Notes under the pieces: generated by a model
Database searches by the model: none
What the model was told of the DNA's origin: nothing
What the model saw: the letters and a program-made list of their open reading frames with translations, nothing else
In this document: piece after piece, positions 47,236 to 57,995 of the stretch
How positions within the stretch are numbered: position 1 is the stretch's first letter
Layout of the letters: each line of letters opens with the position of its first letter
DNA from: Acanthosepion esculentum
Lineage: Eukaryota; Mollusca; Cephalopoda; Sepiida; Sepiidae
Reading direction: 5' to 3'
DNA: 64,000 nucleotides
Assembly: GCA_964036315.1 (NCBI GenBank)
Contig: OZ038495.1
Span: 24,152,690-24,216,689, forward strand
Translations under genes and position numbers: made by a program

Positions 47236-49299
47236 CTAGGGTCGCCCATCCGAGTAGAACATTGCTGGGGTGAGGACACCGACAGCCTGTCCCATTGAAC
47301 CTGACGCCATCTCATTTTCGACGGTATCACCATGAGACAGGCCACCGATGTCCGCTGGAAATGTTAATTTAAGCGCCCTATACAGGGAAGGGTGAACAAA
47401 AACAGGGACCCTCCCTCTGCACGTTTTAGAAGGATCCAAATTGGGCTCAAATACCGCCGCTGGGGGCACTAATTTCAAAGATGAGTTTGCCTCCTCAATC
47501 ATGCCCCAAATCTCCCGCGTACCCGGGCCCGATCGCACAACTGTTAGGAGTCTTTTTGCTTTTTCAAAATTTTTCGGGTCCTCAATGTCCAGTCCACTCA
47601 ACTTTTGAAAGTTGAATAGGACTTTCAAGGGCCTGGGGTTCTTGGTTATCCCCAACACATTCTCCACATGGACCCGGGATACGCGGCAGACGTCTTCCCC
47701 TAAGTTATATGGAGGCTTCAGCTTTTTCTTCCCCTTTTCCCCCACGACCTGAGCGTCTGGACTTCTGTTGCGTTTTTTATGTGGTGTCTGTGTAGGTGTT
47801 GGGGTAGGTGTACAAGCTGGTGTGTGTGATGGAGTCATTCCAGATGGGGTCTTGATGGGGGAAGGCTTGTTTGAAATAGGTTTTTTATGTTTCGCAGGAG
47901 AATTTGATAAGGATTTTGGCGCTGGAGGTTTAGCAAATGATGGAGGGGAAGACGGGGCAGAGGATGAGGGGCAGGGAACCCCCAGCGGCTTCTGTTTCTT
48001 TGCCTTTTTGTCCTCCAGCTTCTGCTTCAACTTTTTGAGGTCTAAGATCTTCTGCCAGCTTGGCTCATTAAGTTTCTGAGCAGGAGTCGCAGTCTCCTCA
48101 TAAGAGGCCGAGGCGTCGCCCTCCGAGCTAGTAGAGGGAATGGGGCTGTAGGTGGTTTTGTCCCCGGAGTCATGCTGAGACAGAGGTCCCGCTGTCTGGA
48201 CCTTCCCTTTGGCCCTACCTACTACACGCCATCCCCCCTCATCCTTCTCCTTATCCACACTTGTGGAAGGCGTTGGTTTGAGGGGCAATGGGGGCAAAGA
48301 CCCAACCGAGGGATTTTCCACACCGGTCCGCTTAGTAGGTAGGCCCATTACAGGCGCCGCGGTTTTATCAGTGTCGGCCAAAGGGGGATTTGGGTCGCCA
48401 GCAACCGGAGCTCCAGGGGCCTTCTTCCCTGGGCAGGAGGAGGAGAGATGACCAGTCACTCCACACCTCCAGCATACTGGTTTTCTGCCAGTCACAATGA
48501 CTGGCAATCTCCGGTTGCCAAAATCCAGACAGTTGGGGATGGACTTGAAGGCCGCCTCATCAATCATGATGTCAAAAGTCCACCCCCCGTTCAAATTGTC
48601 CGAGAGAGCCCCTAAAATTTGGCCGTACTGCATAAAGAATGCAGCCAGGAGCTCTCCGGAAATTTGAGGAGGAACCTCAAACACTGCCACCCTGGTCCTT
48701 CGCCTACCCATGTATTCGGTACGGAGAATCAGGTCCTTTGTTATCAACTCCCTTTTTGCCATTTCCAGGCAATCCTCTGGCGTGGGCAGCAGTACGTCCC
48801 ACATGAAGAATTTCACTCCCTTGATTACTCTTTGGGGTTTTATCCCCAGGGACATAAGTGATTTGATCACTGTGTCTTTCGTGGATCGACAGATTTTGCG
48901 CGTACGCCTGTCAACCGCGAAGACGGTCACCATTCTTTGTTCGAACTTCTGAAGTTCCTGGACGTCTTTAAGGATGTCATCTTTATTTACAAGATGGGCA
49001 AAATCCTTTGCCTTTTCCAGGAACTCCGCGATGTTCACAATACAACTCGGGGGGGACTTCCAGCAAGAGGGCGATTCCTCGGCTGTAGACTTGGACTGAG
49101 CCACTTTCGGCACCTTTTCATTTGAGTTGGAGACCTGCATGGCCTCCTCCTTGTCATTTGCGTTTGCCTTGTCAGGTTTGATTGGGGAAACCTTACCCCG
49201 TTTTTTAGATTTGGATTTATCTTTATCCGGGGGGTCGGCTTTAGCAGCCGCCCCAAAGAGGTCTTTCTTGACCCCTGACCGACTCATTTCGTCGGCCAT
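47236..49299 (-). CDS. LINE copy 1 ORF1: nucleic-acid-binding protein with CCHC knuckle (687 aa)
   Basis: Presumed RNA-binding chaperone that packages LINE RNA. A lysine-rich N-terminus (KSKKRGKVSPIKPDK) is followed by a fold-like region at about 120-260 (VIKSLMSLGIKPQRVI, RVAVFEVPPQISGELLAAFF). Next come one CCHC knuckle C276-W-R-C279-x4-H284-x4-C289, a long Ser/Pro/Thr/Lys low-complexity stretch, and a conserved-looking C-terminal block (about 560-687). The start MADEMSRSG sits in good context (AAAATGG). I do not recognise a named domain beyond the knuckle. Confidence 0.9.
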   Translation of the reverse strand: MADEMSRSGVKKDLFGAAAKADPPDKDKSKSKKRGKVSPIKPDKANANDKEEAMQVSNSNEKVPKVAQSKSTAEESPSCWKSPPSCIVNIAEFLEKAKDFAHLVNKDDILKDVQELQKFEQRMVTVFAVDRRTRKICRSTKDTVIKSLMSLGIKPQRVIKGVKFFMWDVLLPTPEDCLEMAKRELITKDLILRTEYMGRRRTRVAVFEVPPQISGELLAAFFMQYGQILGALSDNLNGGWTFDIMIDEAAFKSIPNCLDFGNRRLPVIVTGRKPVCWRCGVTGHLSSSCPGKKAPGAPVAGDPNPPLADTDKTAAPVMGLPTKRTGVENPSVGSLPPLPLKPTPSTSVDKEKDEGGWRVVGRAKGKVQTAGPLSQHDSGDKTTYSPIPSTSSEGDASASYEETATPAQKLNEPSWQKILDLKKLKQKLEDKKAKKQKPLGVPCPSSSAPSSPPSFAKPPAPKSLSNSPAKHKKPISNKPSPIKTPSGMTPSHTPACTPTPTPTQTPHKKRNRSPDAQVVGEKGKKKLKPPYNLGEDVCRVSRVHVENVLGITKNPRPLKVLFNFQKLSGLDIEDPKNFEKAKRLLTVVRSGPGTREIWGMIEEANSSLKLVPPAAVFEPNLDPSKTCRGRVPVFVHPSLYRALKLTFPADIGGLSHGDTVENEMASGSMGQAVGVLTPAMFYSDGRP

Positions 49300-50119
49300 T
49301 TAAAAGTTCAGGCAGAAACACTTGCCCAATTGTGAGGAGTTGAGATAGGGAGAAAGAAAAAATGAAAAAAAAAATAAAAGGCAAAACAAAAGTAGTTAAA
49401 GTTAAAGTACCACAAAAGTAAATTAAAACAAATTAACAATAAACTTTAAATCAAAGGCTATAAAATAAATAAACTTGGAAAACTAAAAGTTCTAGAAAAA
49501 GAAAAGAAAAACTATAAACTAAATAGTCTCGTAAGACTTTAAAAAAATAAAATAAAAATGGCGCCCGAAGGCAGCCGAAATAAAAGAAAAAACAATAAAT
49601 AAAACTCCTACTTTTTTTCCGTCAATTAAACAACAGAAAGAAAAAGAAAAGAAATAAAAATGTCTGGTTTGACACTAGTCAAACCAAACTAAAAAATAAA
49701 GGTTTGCGGCCGAAGCCGCTAAAGAAATAAATTAAAACCAAAAGCTGAAACTTAAAAAATTAAAGGATTGCGACCGAAGTCGCTAAATAAAACGGGGGAG
49801 GGTAAAAACGAAAAGGAGGATAAATTAAAACAAAACTTTTTCTTTTTTCTTTTCTTCAAATGTAACAACAACAGAAAATAAAAAAGCCGGTAAGACTTTG
49901 TCTTACCGAACTAAAAAATCAAAAAATGTTGGCCGAAGCCAAGAAAGAAAAAATATATTCAAATGAAACAAATGAAAATAAAAACTTAAAAAATAACTTA
50001 ACTTAAAAGACCAAAAGTCAATAACACGTTCACCCGTCAAAAAAAGGTCTGAAAAATAACAACCGCCCGGGGGTATTCCGAGCCAAAAAACAGTAATTTT
50101 CACTCCGAACAAGTTCACC
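49300..50119 (-). promoter_or_regulatory. LINE copy 1 5'UTR with a hairpin series
   Basis: 820 nt, U-rich in sense, interrupted by compact hairpins at 49525-49538 (UACG loop), 49560-49576, 49706-49719, 49770-49783 and 49929-49942 (UUCG loops), and 49665-49686 and 49888-49908 (9-bp stems). The same hairpins recur in copies 2 and 3, as far as the window shows. No downstream ATG-rich uORF was evaluated. Confidence 0.8.
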
Positions 50120-50149
50120 AAAACCAGGTCACACTAATATTTATTTGCA
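50120..50149 (-). repeat. Penelope-derived target sequence between LINE copies 1 and 2
   Basis: Same 30-bp segment as 42996-43025, here directly joined to the 5' end of copy 1. Confidence 0.85.
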
Positions 50150-50884
50150 TATATTAAAAAAACATATACAAAATGTGGCACAAGGCCTAAAAAGGGGGGT
50201 GGGGAAGGACGGTCATCATCTGTCTTAAACTAAAAACTTAGCTAGTCGCAACCACTGACCCAAACATACCAACAACGGTCCGAGCACCAAAACAACACAT
50301 TCTTCCATACCTTTCTTACTACATCCACCATAATTCCTCAAATTCTCTATGAAAATCTAAATAGTCCCCATATGTACAATACAAAGTCAGTGGGGGGGGG
50401 GATAACAATTTAAAAAAACCCCAATGTATATTTACAAAAACAAATGAACTATTTACAAGAAAACAAAACAAAATAAGATTAGTAATAAAACCCCCCACAG
50501 TACCTAAATGTGGCAGTAACATCAGTTAACTGAACGAAAAAATTGCGGGATTATAAAGTATGAAAAACAGTCATCCTTCCAAAATCACTCACACAGACAC
50601 ACACTCATTCAGACACAATAACAAATACGAAAAACCACACACACGAAACGAAAGCCATCCCGCAACTACCAGAGAACTGACGTCACTGGCCACCTAACGC
50701 GGGAGGGGATGGGGAATTAAACTAAAGAAAAAATAGGGACAGAAATAAAAGGGGGGCTAATGAGCATACATACTCTAGCTAAGTTAACCAGAAACGAGAA
50801 ACTAAAAATTCAAAATAAACCTATACTAGTCTAATATCGGGACGGGTTGCGTCTGTTGAACCCAAGAGGGACGAAATCCTGCAC

Positions 50885-53800
50885 CTAGCCGAGGTCCAAG
50901 TGCCACTCCAAGTCAGCTCCTCTCACTCTACACATTCGCGCAAGATTTACCCACCTTTTGGCGAATTCTGATGAAGGGAGTCGCCGCCTTTCCGTCCTAA
51001 TCTTGACTTTAAGCTGATGCTTAAAGTACAAGATTAGTAGGGAAGAAGTGAACTTCTCACCTTCATAGAATCCCTTCTGACGCGTCACCCAAATCACGAC
51101 TCTCATAACTCCTAGCAAGCAGTGGAACACATAGAGTTCAGACTCCGTTAACGGCGGGGCCACATTGCTACAAACAGAAGCGGCCTCAAGGACGAAAAAC
51201 TTTCCCTGCAACATGCGAACCATGAGACCTTCAACAAACTTACACAATGGTGCTACCGACTTGCAATGAAAGAAGACGTGACCAAGGGTCTCGACTTCCC
51301 CCTCACAACGTCGGCAGTTTGGATATTTCTCCAAACCCGCTGCGCAAAGTTTTTTGCCGACCCAGAGGGCCCCACGTATCACCAGCCAGGTGAGGTATGC
51401 CTCATCGTTGTTGAGACATTTCAACCCGGAAGCCCAAGGCCAGATTGAGCGAGCCTCCTGCTTCGTAAGACCGAGCTCGTCAATCAAATCATCATGAACG
51501 GACCCCCTGACTACCACCCGATATAATGCCCTACGAGACAACGCCTGGACGTTGTGGAGGCCAACCGTCGCCCGTAAGAGGTGTTTCAGAGCCAGACGAC
51601 ATTCACGGTAGAAGGAGCACTCGGCACGAGGCAAACGGCCAGCCTCCTCCTCGCCCGAGTGCACACTTCTCAAGGATGGGAAGGATCTACGGGCGTCTTC
51701 CTTCCAGAAGGCGCCCCCGTCATCCGAATCGCGACACAAACGATCCAGGAACGCGATGCGAAGCATATCGAGACGAATCTCAATGCTAGGCATACCTAGA
51801 CCGCCTTCAGTAGGATGAAGGCAACAGATCTCCCGACATACCCTAGGAGCTCTGCCTCTCCACAAGAAAGAGAACAAGAGCTGTACTAATGAAAGCACTG
51901 TGGCAGACGGAAGTGGAAGTACCGAGAGTCGGTAAAGGAGAATCGGGTAGATATGTGAAACACATACCTCCGCCCTCCCCTTCAAGGAAAGCCTCCTCCG
52001 AGACCACAAATTAATTGCGCTCTCGGCCTTCTCTCGTACCTCCGACCAATTCATATCCAACTGGATATCAGGACCGAACCAGACGCCGAGTATCTTGATC
52101 GGCCCATCCGTCCAGCTGAATGGTCCGGGAAGAGAAACCCCCTTCCACGCACCCAACCGCAAGCCAACAGACTTATCGCGGTTGATCTTGGCCCCTGTCA
52201 CCATCTCATACCCACCGATTTCTCTGCTGACTTCGTTAATCTCGGCTCTGCTCGACACAAGAACCGAAACGTCGTCAGCATAGGCAGAATACCTGGCCGA
52301 GGTGGTAGCACCAGGTAAAGAGATTCCGCGTAGGACCGGATTCGCCTTTAACTTGCGAAGGAAGGGTTCCAACGCAAGAACGTAAAGCATAGGCGAAAGC
52401 GGACAACCCTGACGAATAGATCGAGACAATACGAAAGGTTCCGATCTTACCCCGTTCACTTCCACCAGCGCACCGGGGGTCGCATACATAAGCCGGATCC
52501 AGGAGCGAAAGTACGGCCCGAAACCGGCAGCCGAAAGAACAGCCTCCAAGAATCGATGGTCAACCCTATCAAAGGCCTTGGACTGATCTAAATTGATCAG
52601 CGCGGCTTCACTGTCGACTTTCTCGATGATCAGGCGCACCATGTGAAGGTTGTCCTGAATAGTCCGGCCCTTCACAGAACAAGTCTGCTCGGAGCCAATC
52701 AGACTAGACAGGACAAGCTGCAAACGGTTAGCCAAGACCTTAGCCAAAATCTTTAACTCTGTATTTAACATAGTTAAAGGGCGAAAGTTACCTATCCCAT
52801 CCCCACCACTTTTGTCCTTACGCAGCAGCTTGATCACACCCCTGGTGAAGCGTTGAGGTATAGACCCCTGCTTCATCCAGTTGTTAAAGACCAGCTCCAG
52901 CAAAGGAACAAAAACGGGCGACTGCCTCAAGTACACTTCGTAAGGAAGACCATCTAATCCCGGAGACTTATCCAGGCCAACCTGTTTCAGCGCTTCCCAG
53001 ATTTCCGACTCAGTGATGGGACCCTCGCACCCAGCCGCTTCAGCTGCCTCAAGGCAGGGAAAGTCAGCTAAATAGGTGTCGAACCGAGCAGAGCTCAGAC
53101 CGGGCTCCCTGGTAAAAAGCTCCCGAAAGTAATCCCGAAAAGCCTCGCATATGCCCGAGTTTGTAGTCACTGTCCGCCCATCCGGCAATGTGACGCTCGC
53201 GATATGCCGTCTTGAAGCATTCCTACTTTCCTCTGCACGCAGTTCCGCGGCCATATTCGTCGCCTCAGAGGACATTCTTCTTAACCTAGCCCTAACTACC
53301 AGAGCTTGATCCTTCTTGATAAGCAAGGAGGACAACTCTGCCTTAGCTAAGACTACTTCCCCACTATCACGGGATTTCACAGCCCGATCAACTCTTTGTT
53401 CTAGAGCCGTTTGCGCCGCTAATCTATCTACATTGAGTCGACGACTAAAATCGGCAGCAAACGTTCGAATTTTAGATTTAAGTTTGTCCCACCAGGCATT
53501 TCCCACCACAGCCCCCGTCAGCTCCCTTTGTAAGGTTAGTAAAAACTGGTCCCGGAAATGCTGCTCGCCAAATAACGAGCAGTTGAATTTCCAGTAGCCA
53601 GTTATCCTAACATTAGGCTTATCTAAGTTTACACGGACCCGGACAAGCCTATGATCCGAATAAACTATATAATGAAAACTTGGACACCCTAAGAGTCCTA
53701 CATCGACTCTCCTAACTAAAACTCGGTCGAGGTAGCTCGCAAGCACACCTACAGCCGAGCTGCCACTATTTGTCCAAGTCCATACTACCCGCTGAGGGTG

Positions 53801-54349
53801 TTCATTCCGGTACTTGTCGATGAGATCAAACCCATCGACAAAGCCCCGAAAATGTTCCACTCCCCAGTTTTTAGTACCCGCTTTATATTTTGACCCTATA
53901 CGATCTATATCGGGGTCAAGGACGGCATTCCAATCCCCCGCTAAAATTAACCGACGTGATGTCGTCATAAACGGCTCGATCTGCCGAAACAAAGCAGGTC
54001 GCTCAGCCTGGGTATTGGGCCCATAAACCCCAATGAGACGCAAAGCCTTATCCTTTATGGTAGCATCCAGCACGCAAAGCCTGCCCGCCGGATCTGCGAA
54101 GACAAGAGCACACGCAGCCTTCAAAGTCTTGCTCACCAGCCAAGAGACACCCCTCGAGTGTCCATCAAAACATGCTGAATAAAGAGTAAACTCCCTAGAC
54201 AGAATGTCTTCATGATCGCGAGAAGAAAAACGGGTCTCTTGTACACAACATATATTCACACCGAGGCTCTGAAGGTCGCGAACGAGTCTCACCCTTCGAG
54301 ACTCCGACCTCAGGCCTCGGACATTCACACTAGCTAACCAGAGTGCCAT
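50885..54349 (-). CDS. LINE copy 2 ORF2 (1154 aa)
   Basis: As copy 1 ORF2, all catalytic motifs kept. Differences from copy 1 include M249I, S344I, K357R, T816A, A847T, G866A and R964Q. The last of these and A847T are shared with copy 3. The reading frame is fully open although ORF1 upstream is broken. Confidence 0.93.
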   Translation of the reverse strand: MALWLASVNVRGLRSESRRVRLVRDLQSLGVNICCVQETRFSSRDHEDILSREFTLYSACFDGHSRGVSWLVSKTLKAACALVFADPAGRLCVLDATIKDKALRLIGVYGPNTQAERPALFRQIEPFMTTSRRLILAGDWNAVLDPDIDRIGSKYKAGTKNWGVEHFRGFVDGFDLIDKYRNEHPQRVVWTWTNSGSSAVGVLASYLDRVLVRRVDVGLLGCPSFHYIVYSDHRLVRVRVNLDKPNVRITGYWKFNCSLFGEQHFRDQFLLTLQRELTGAVVGNAWWDKLKSKIRTFAADFSRRLNVDRLAAQTALEQRVDRAVKSRDSGEVVLAKAELSSLLIKKDQALVVRARLRRMSSEATNMAAELRAEESRNASRRHIASVTLPDGRTVTTNSGICEAFRDYFRELFTREPGLSSARFDTYLADFPCLEAAEAAGCEGPITESEIWEALKQVGLDKSPGLDGLPYEVYLRQSPVFVPLLELVFNNWMKQGSIPQRFTRGVIKLLRKDKSGGDGIGNFRPLTMLNTELKILAKVLANRLQLVLSSLIGSEQTCSVKGRTIQDNLHMVRLIIEKVDSEAALINLDQSKAFDRVDHRFLEAVLSAAGFGPYFRSWIRLMYATPGALVEVNGVRSEPFVLSRSIRQGCPLSPMLYVLALEPFLRKLKANPVLRGISLPGATTSARYSAYADDVSVLVSSRAEINEVSREIGGYEMVTGAKINRDKSVGLRLGAWKGVSLPGPFSWTDGPIKILGVWFGPDIQLDMNWSEVREKAESAINLWSRRRLSLKGRAEVCVSHIYPILLYRLSVLPLPSATVLSLVQLLFSFLWRGRAPRVCREICCLHPTEGGLGMPSIEIRLDMLRIAFLDRLCRDSDDGGAFWKEDARRSFPSLRSVHSGEEEAGRLPRAECSFYRECRLALKHLLRATVGLHNVQALSRRALYRVVVRGSVHDDLIDELGLTKQEARSIWPWASGLKCLNNDEAYLTWLVIRGALWVGKKLCAAGLEKYPNCRRCEGEVETLGHVFFHCKSVAPLCKFVEGLMVRMLQGKFFVLEAASVCSNVAPPLTESELYVFHCLLGVMRVVIWVTRQKGFYEGEKFTSSLLILYFKHQLKVKIRTERRRLPSSEFAKRWVNLARMCRVRGADLEWHLDLG

Positions 54350-54360
54350 TATCAAATCGA

Positions 54361-56407
54361 CTAGGGTCGCCCATCCGAGTAGAACATTGCTGGGGTGAGG
54401 ACACCGACAGCCTGTCCCATTGAACCTGACGCCATCTCATTTTCGACGGTATCACCATGAGACAGGCCACCGATGTCCGCTGGAAATGTTAATTTAAGCG
54501 CCCTATACAGGGAAGGGTGAACAAAAACAGGGACCCTCCCTCTGCACGTTTTAGAAGAATCTAAATTGGGCTCAAATACCGCCGCTGGGGGCACTAATTT
54601 CAAAGATGAGTTTGCCTCCTCAATCATGCCCCAAATCTCCCGCGTACCCGGGCCCGATCGCACAACTGTTAGGAGTCTTTTTGCTTTTTTGAAATTTGTC
54701 GGGTCCTCAATGTCCAGTCCACTCAACTTTTGAAAGTTGAATAGGACTTTCAAGGGCCTGGGGTTCTTGGTTAGCCCCAACACATTCTCCACATGGACCC
54801 GGGATACGCGGCAGACGTCTTCCCCTAAGTTATATGGAGGCTTCAGCTTTTTCTTCCCCTTTTCCCCCACGACCTGAGCGTCTGGACTTCTGTTGCGTTT
54901 TTTATGTGGTGTCTGTGTAGGTGTTGGGGTAGGTGTACAAGCTGGTGTGTGTGATGGAGTCATTCCAGATGGGGTCTTGATGGGGGAAGGCTTGTTTGAA
55001 ATAGGTTTTTTATGTTTCGCAGGAGAATTTGATAAGGATTTTGGCGCTGGAGGTTTAGCAAATGATGGAGGGGAAGACGGGGCAGAGGATGAGGGGCAGG
55101 GAACCCCCAGCGGCTTCTGTTTCTTTGCCTTTTTGTCCTCCAGCTTCTGCTTCAACTTTTTGAGGTCTAAGATCTTCTGCCAGCTTGGCTCATTAAGTTT
55201 CTGAGCAGGAGTCGCAGTCTCCTCATAAGAGGCCGAGGCGTCGCCCTCCGAGCTAGTAGAGGGAATGGGGCTGTAGGTGGTTTTGTCCCCGGAGTCATGC
55301 TGAGACAGAGGTCCCGCTGTCTGGACCTTCCCTTTGGCCCTACCTACTACACGCCATCCCCCCTCATCCTTCTCCTTATCCACACTTGTGGAAGGCGTTG
55401 GTTTGAGGGGCAATGGGGGCAAAGACCCAACCGAGGGATTTTCCACACCGGTCCGCTTAGTAGGTAGGCCCATTACAGGCGCCGCGGTTTTATCAGTGTC
55501 GGCCAAAGGGGGATTTGGGTCGCCAGCAACCGGAGCTCCAGGGGCCTTCTTCCCTGGGCAGGAGGAGGAGAGATGACCAGTCACTCCACACCTCCAGCAT
55601 ACTGGTTTTCTGCCAGTCACAATGACTGGCAATCTCCGGTTGCCAAAATCCAGACAGTTGGGGATGGACTTGAAGGCCGCCTCATCAATCATGATGTCAA
55701 AAGTCCACCCCCCGTTCAAATTGTCCGAGAGAGCCCCTAAAATTTGGCCGTACTGCATAAAGAATGCAGCCAGGAGCTCTCCGGAAATTTGAGGAGGAAC
55801 CTCAAACACTGCCACCCTGGTCCTTCGCCTACCCATGTATTCGGTACGGAGAATCAGGTCCTTTGTTATCAACTCCCTTTTTGCCATTTCCAGGCAATCC
55901 TCTGGCGTGGGCAGCAGTACGTCCCACATGAAGAATTTCACTCCCTTGATTACTCTTTGGGGTTTTATCCCCAGGGACATAAGTGATTTGATCACTGTGT
56001 CTTTCGTGGATCGACAGATTTTGCGCGAAGACGGTCACCATTCTTTGTTCGAACTTCTGAAGTTCCTGGACGTCTTTAAGGATGCCATCTTTATTTACAA
56101 GATGGGCAAAATCCTTTGCCTTTTCCAGGAACTCCGCGATGTTCACAATACAACTCGGGGGGGACTTCCAGCAAGAGGGCGATTCCTCGGCTGTAGACTT
56201 GGACTGAGCCACTTTCGGCACCTTTTCATTTGAGTTGGAGACCTGCATGGCCTCCTCCTTGTCATTTGCGTTTGCCTTGTCAGGTTTGATTGGGGAAACC
56301 TTACCCCGTTTTTTAGATTTGGATTTATCTTTATCCGGGGGGTCGGCTTTAGCAGCCGCCCCAAAGAGGTCTTTCTTGACCCCTGACCGACTCATTTCGT
56401 CGGCCAT
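54361..56407 (-). pseudogene. LINE copy 2 ORF1, frameshifted
   Basis: A 17-bp deletion at about 56027, between CGCG microhomologies, shifts the frame after residue 128. The upstream part stays open to a 192-aa product. The downstream part, with the CCHC knuckle, is a separate 544-codon frame without its own good ATG. The protein is otherwise nearly identical to copy 1 (changes such as I-to-L in GLTKNP). Confidence 0.9.
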
Positions 56408-57228
56408 TTAAAAGTTCAGGCAGAAACACTTGCCTAATTGTGAGGAGTTGAGATAGGGAGAAAGAAAAAATGAAAAAAAAAAATAAAAGGCAAAACAAAA
56501 GTAGTTAAAGTTAAAGTACCACAAAAGTAAATTAAAACAAATTAACAATAAACTTTAAATCAAAGGCTATAAAATAAATAAACTTGGAAAACTAAAAGTT
56601 CTAGAAAAAGAAAAGAAAAACTATAAACTAAATAGTCTCGTAAGACTTTAAAAAAAATAAAATAAAAATGGCGCCCGAAGGCAGCCAAAATAAAAGAAAA
56701 AACAATAAATAAAACTCCTACTTTTTTTCGTCAATTAAACAACAGAAAGAAAAAGAAAAGAAATAAAAATGTCTGGTTTGACACTAGTCAAACCAAACTA
56801 AAAAATAAAGGTTTGCGGCCGAAGCCGCTAAAGAAATAAATTAAAACCAAAAGCTGAAACTTAAAAAATTAAAGGATTGCGACCGAAGTCGCTAAATAAA
56901 ACGGGGGAGGGTAAAAACGAAAAGGAGGATAAATTAAAACAAAACTTTTTCTTTTTTCTTTTCTTCAAATGTAACAACAACAGAAAATAAAAAAGCCGGT
57001 AAGACTTTGTCTTACCGAACTAAAAAATCAAAAAATGTTGGCCGAAGCCAAGAAAGAAAAAATATATTCAAATGAAACAAATGAAAATAAAAACTTAAAA
57101 AATAACTTAACTTAAAAGACCAAAAGTCAATAACACGTTCACCCGTCAAAAAAAGGTCTGAAAAATAACAACCGCCCGGGGGTATTCCGAGCCAAAAAAC
57201 AGTAATTTTCACTCCGAACAAGTTCACC
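56408..57228 (-). promoter_or_regulatory. LINE copy 2 5'UTR with the same hairpin series
   Basis: Nearly identical to 49300-50119 with small poly-A length differences and one change beside the first UUCG hairpin. All hairpin stems are unchanged. Confidence 0.78.
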
Positions 57229-57258
57229 AAAACCAGGTCACACTAATATTTATTTGCA
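57229..57258 (-). repeat. Penelope-derived target sequence between LINE copies 2 and 3
   Basis: Same segment as at 42996 and 50120. Confidence 0.85.
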
Positions 57259-57995
57259 TATATTAAAAAAACATATACAAAATGTGGCACAAGGCCTAAA
57301 AAGGGGGATGGGGAAGGACGGTCATCATCTGTCTTAAACTAAAAACTTAGCTAGTCGCAACCACTGACCCAAACATACCAACAATAGTCCTAGCACCAAA
57401 ACAACACATTCTTCCATACCTTTCTTACTACATCCACCATAATTCCTCAAATTCTCTATGAAAATCTAACTAGTCCCCATATGTACAATACAAAGTCAGT
57501 GGGGGGGATAACAATTTAAAAAAAAAAACCCCAATGTATATTTACAAAAACAAATGAACTATTTACAAGAAAACAAAACAAAATAAGATTAGTAATAAAA
57601 CCCCCCACAGTACCTAAATGTGGCAGTAACATCAGTTAACTGGACGAAAAAATTGCGGGATTATAAAGTATGAAAAACAGTCATCCTTCCAAAATCACTC
57701 ACACAGACACACACTCATTCAGACACAATAACAAATACGAAAAACCACACACACGAAACGAAAGCCATCCCGCAACTACCAGAGAACTGACGTCACTGGC
57801 CACCTAACGCGGGAGGGGATGGGGAATTAAACTAAAGAAAAATTAGGGACAGAAATAAAAGGGGGGGCTAATGAGCATACATACTCTAGCTAAGTTAACC
57901 AGAAACGAGAAACTAAAAATTCAAAATAAACCTATACTAGTCTAATATCGGGACGGGTTGCGTCTGTTGAACCCAAGAGGGACGAAATCCTGCAC

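Larger units (their letters stand above)
42996..50119 (-). mobile_element. Tx1-like LINE copy 1 (full length)
   Basis: A complete unit of about 7.12 kb including its 3' target segment: 5'UTR 49300-50119, ORF1 47236-49299, ORF2 43760-47224, 3'UTR about 43026-43759. Both ORFs are open. The 5' end begins GGTGAACTTGTTCGG directly after the 3' end of copy 2. The endonuclease and RT arrangement, and a CCHC motif at the end of ORF2, place it in the L1/Tx1 group, in which several families are site-specific. Confidence 0.9.
50120..57228 (-). mobile_element. Tx1-like LINE copy 2 (full length, ORF1 frameshifted)
   Basis: Same layout as copy 1, 7109 bp. It is shorter mainly because of a 17-bp deletion in ORF1. 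Confidence 0.9.

Noticed and set aside
54361..55995. A separate 544-codon protein in LINE copy 2
   Set aside because: It begins at a GTG created by the frame cut and is the downstream part of the frameshifted ORF1.
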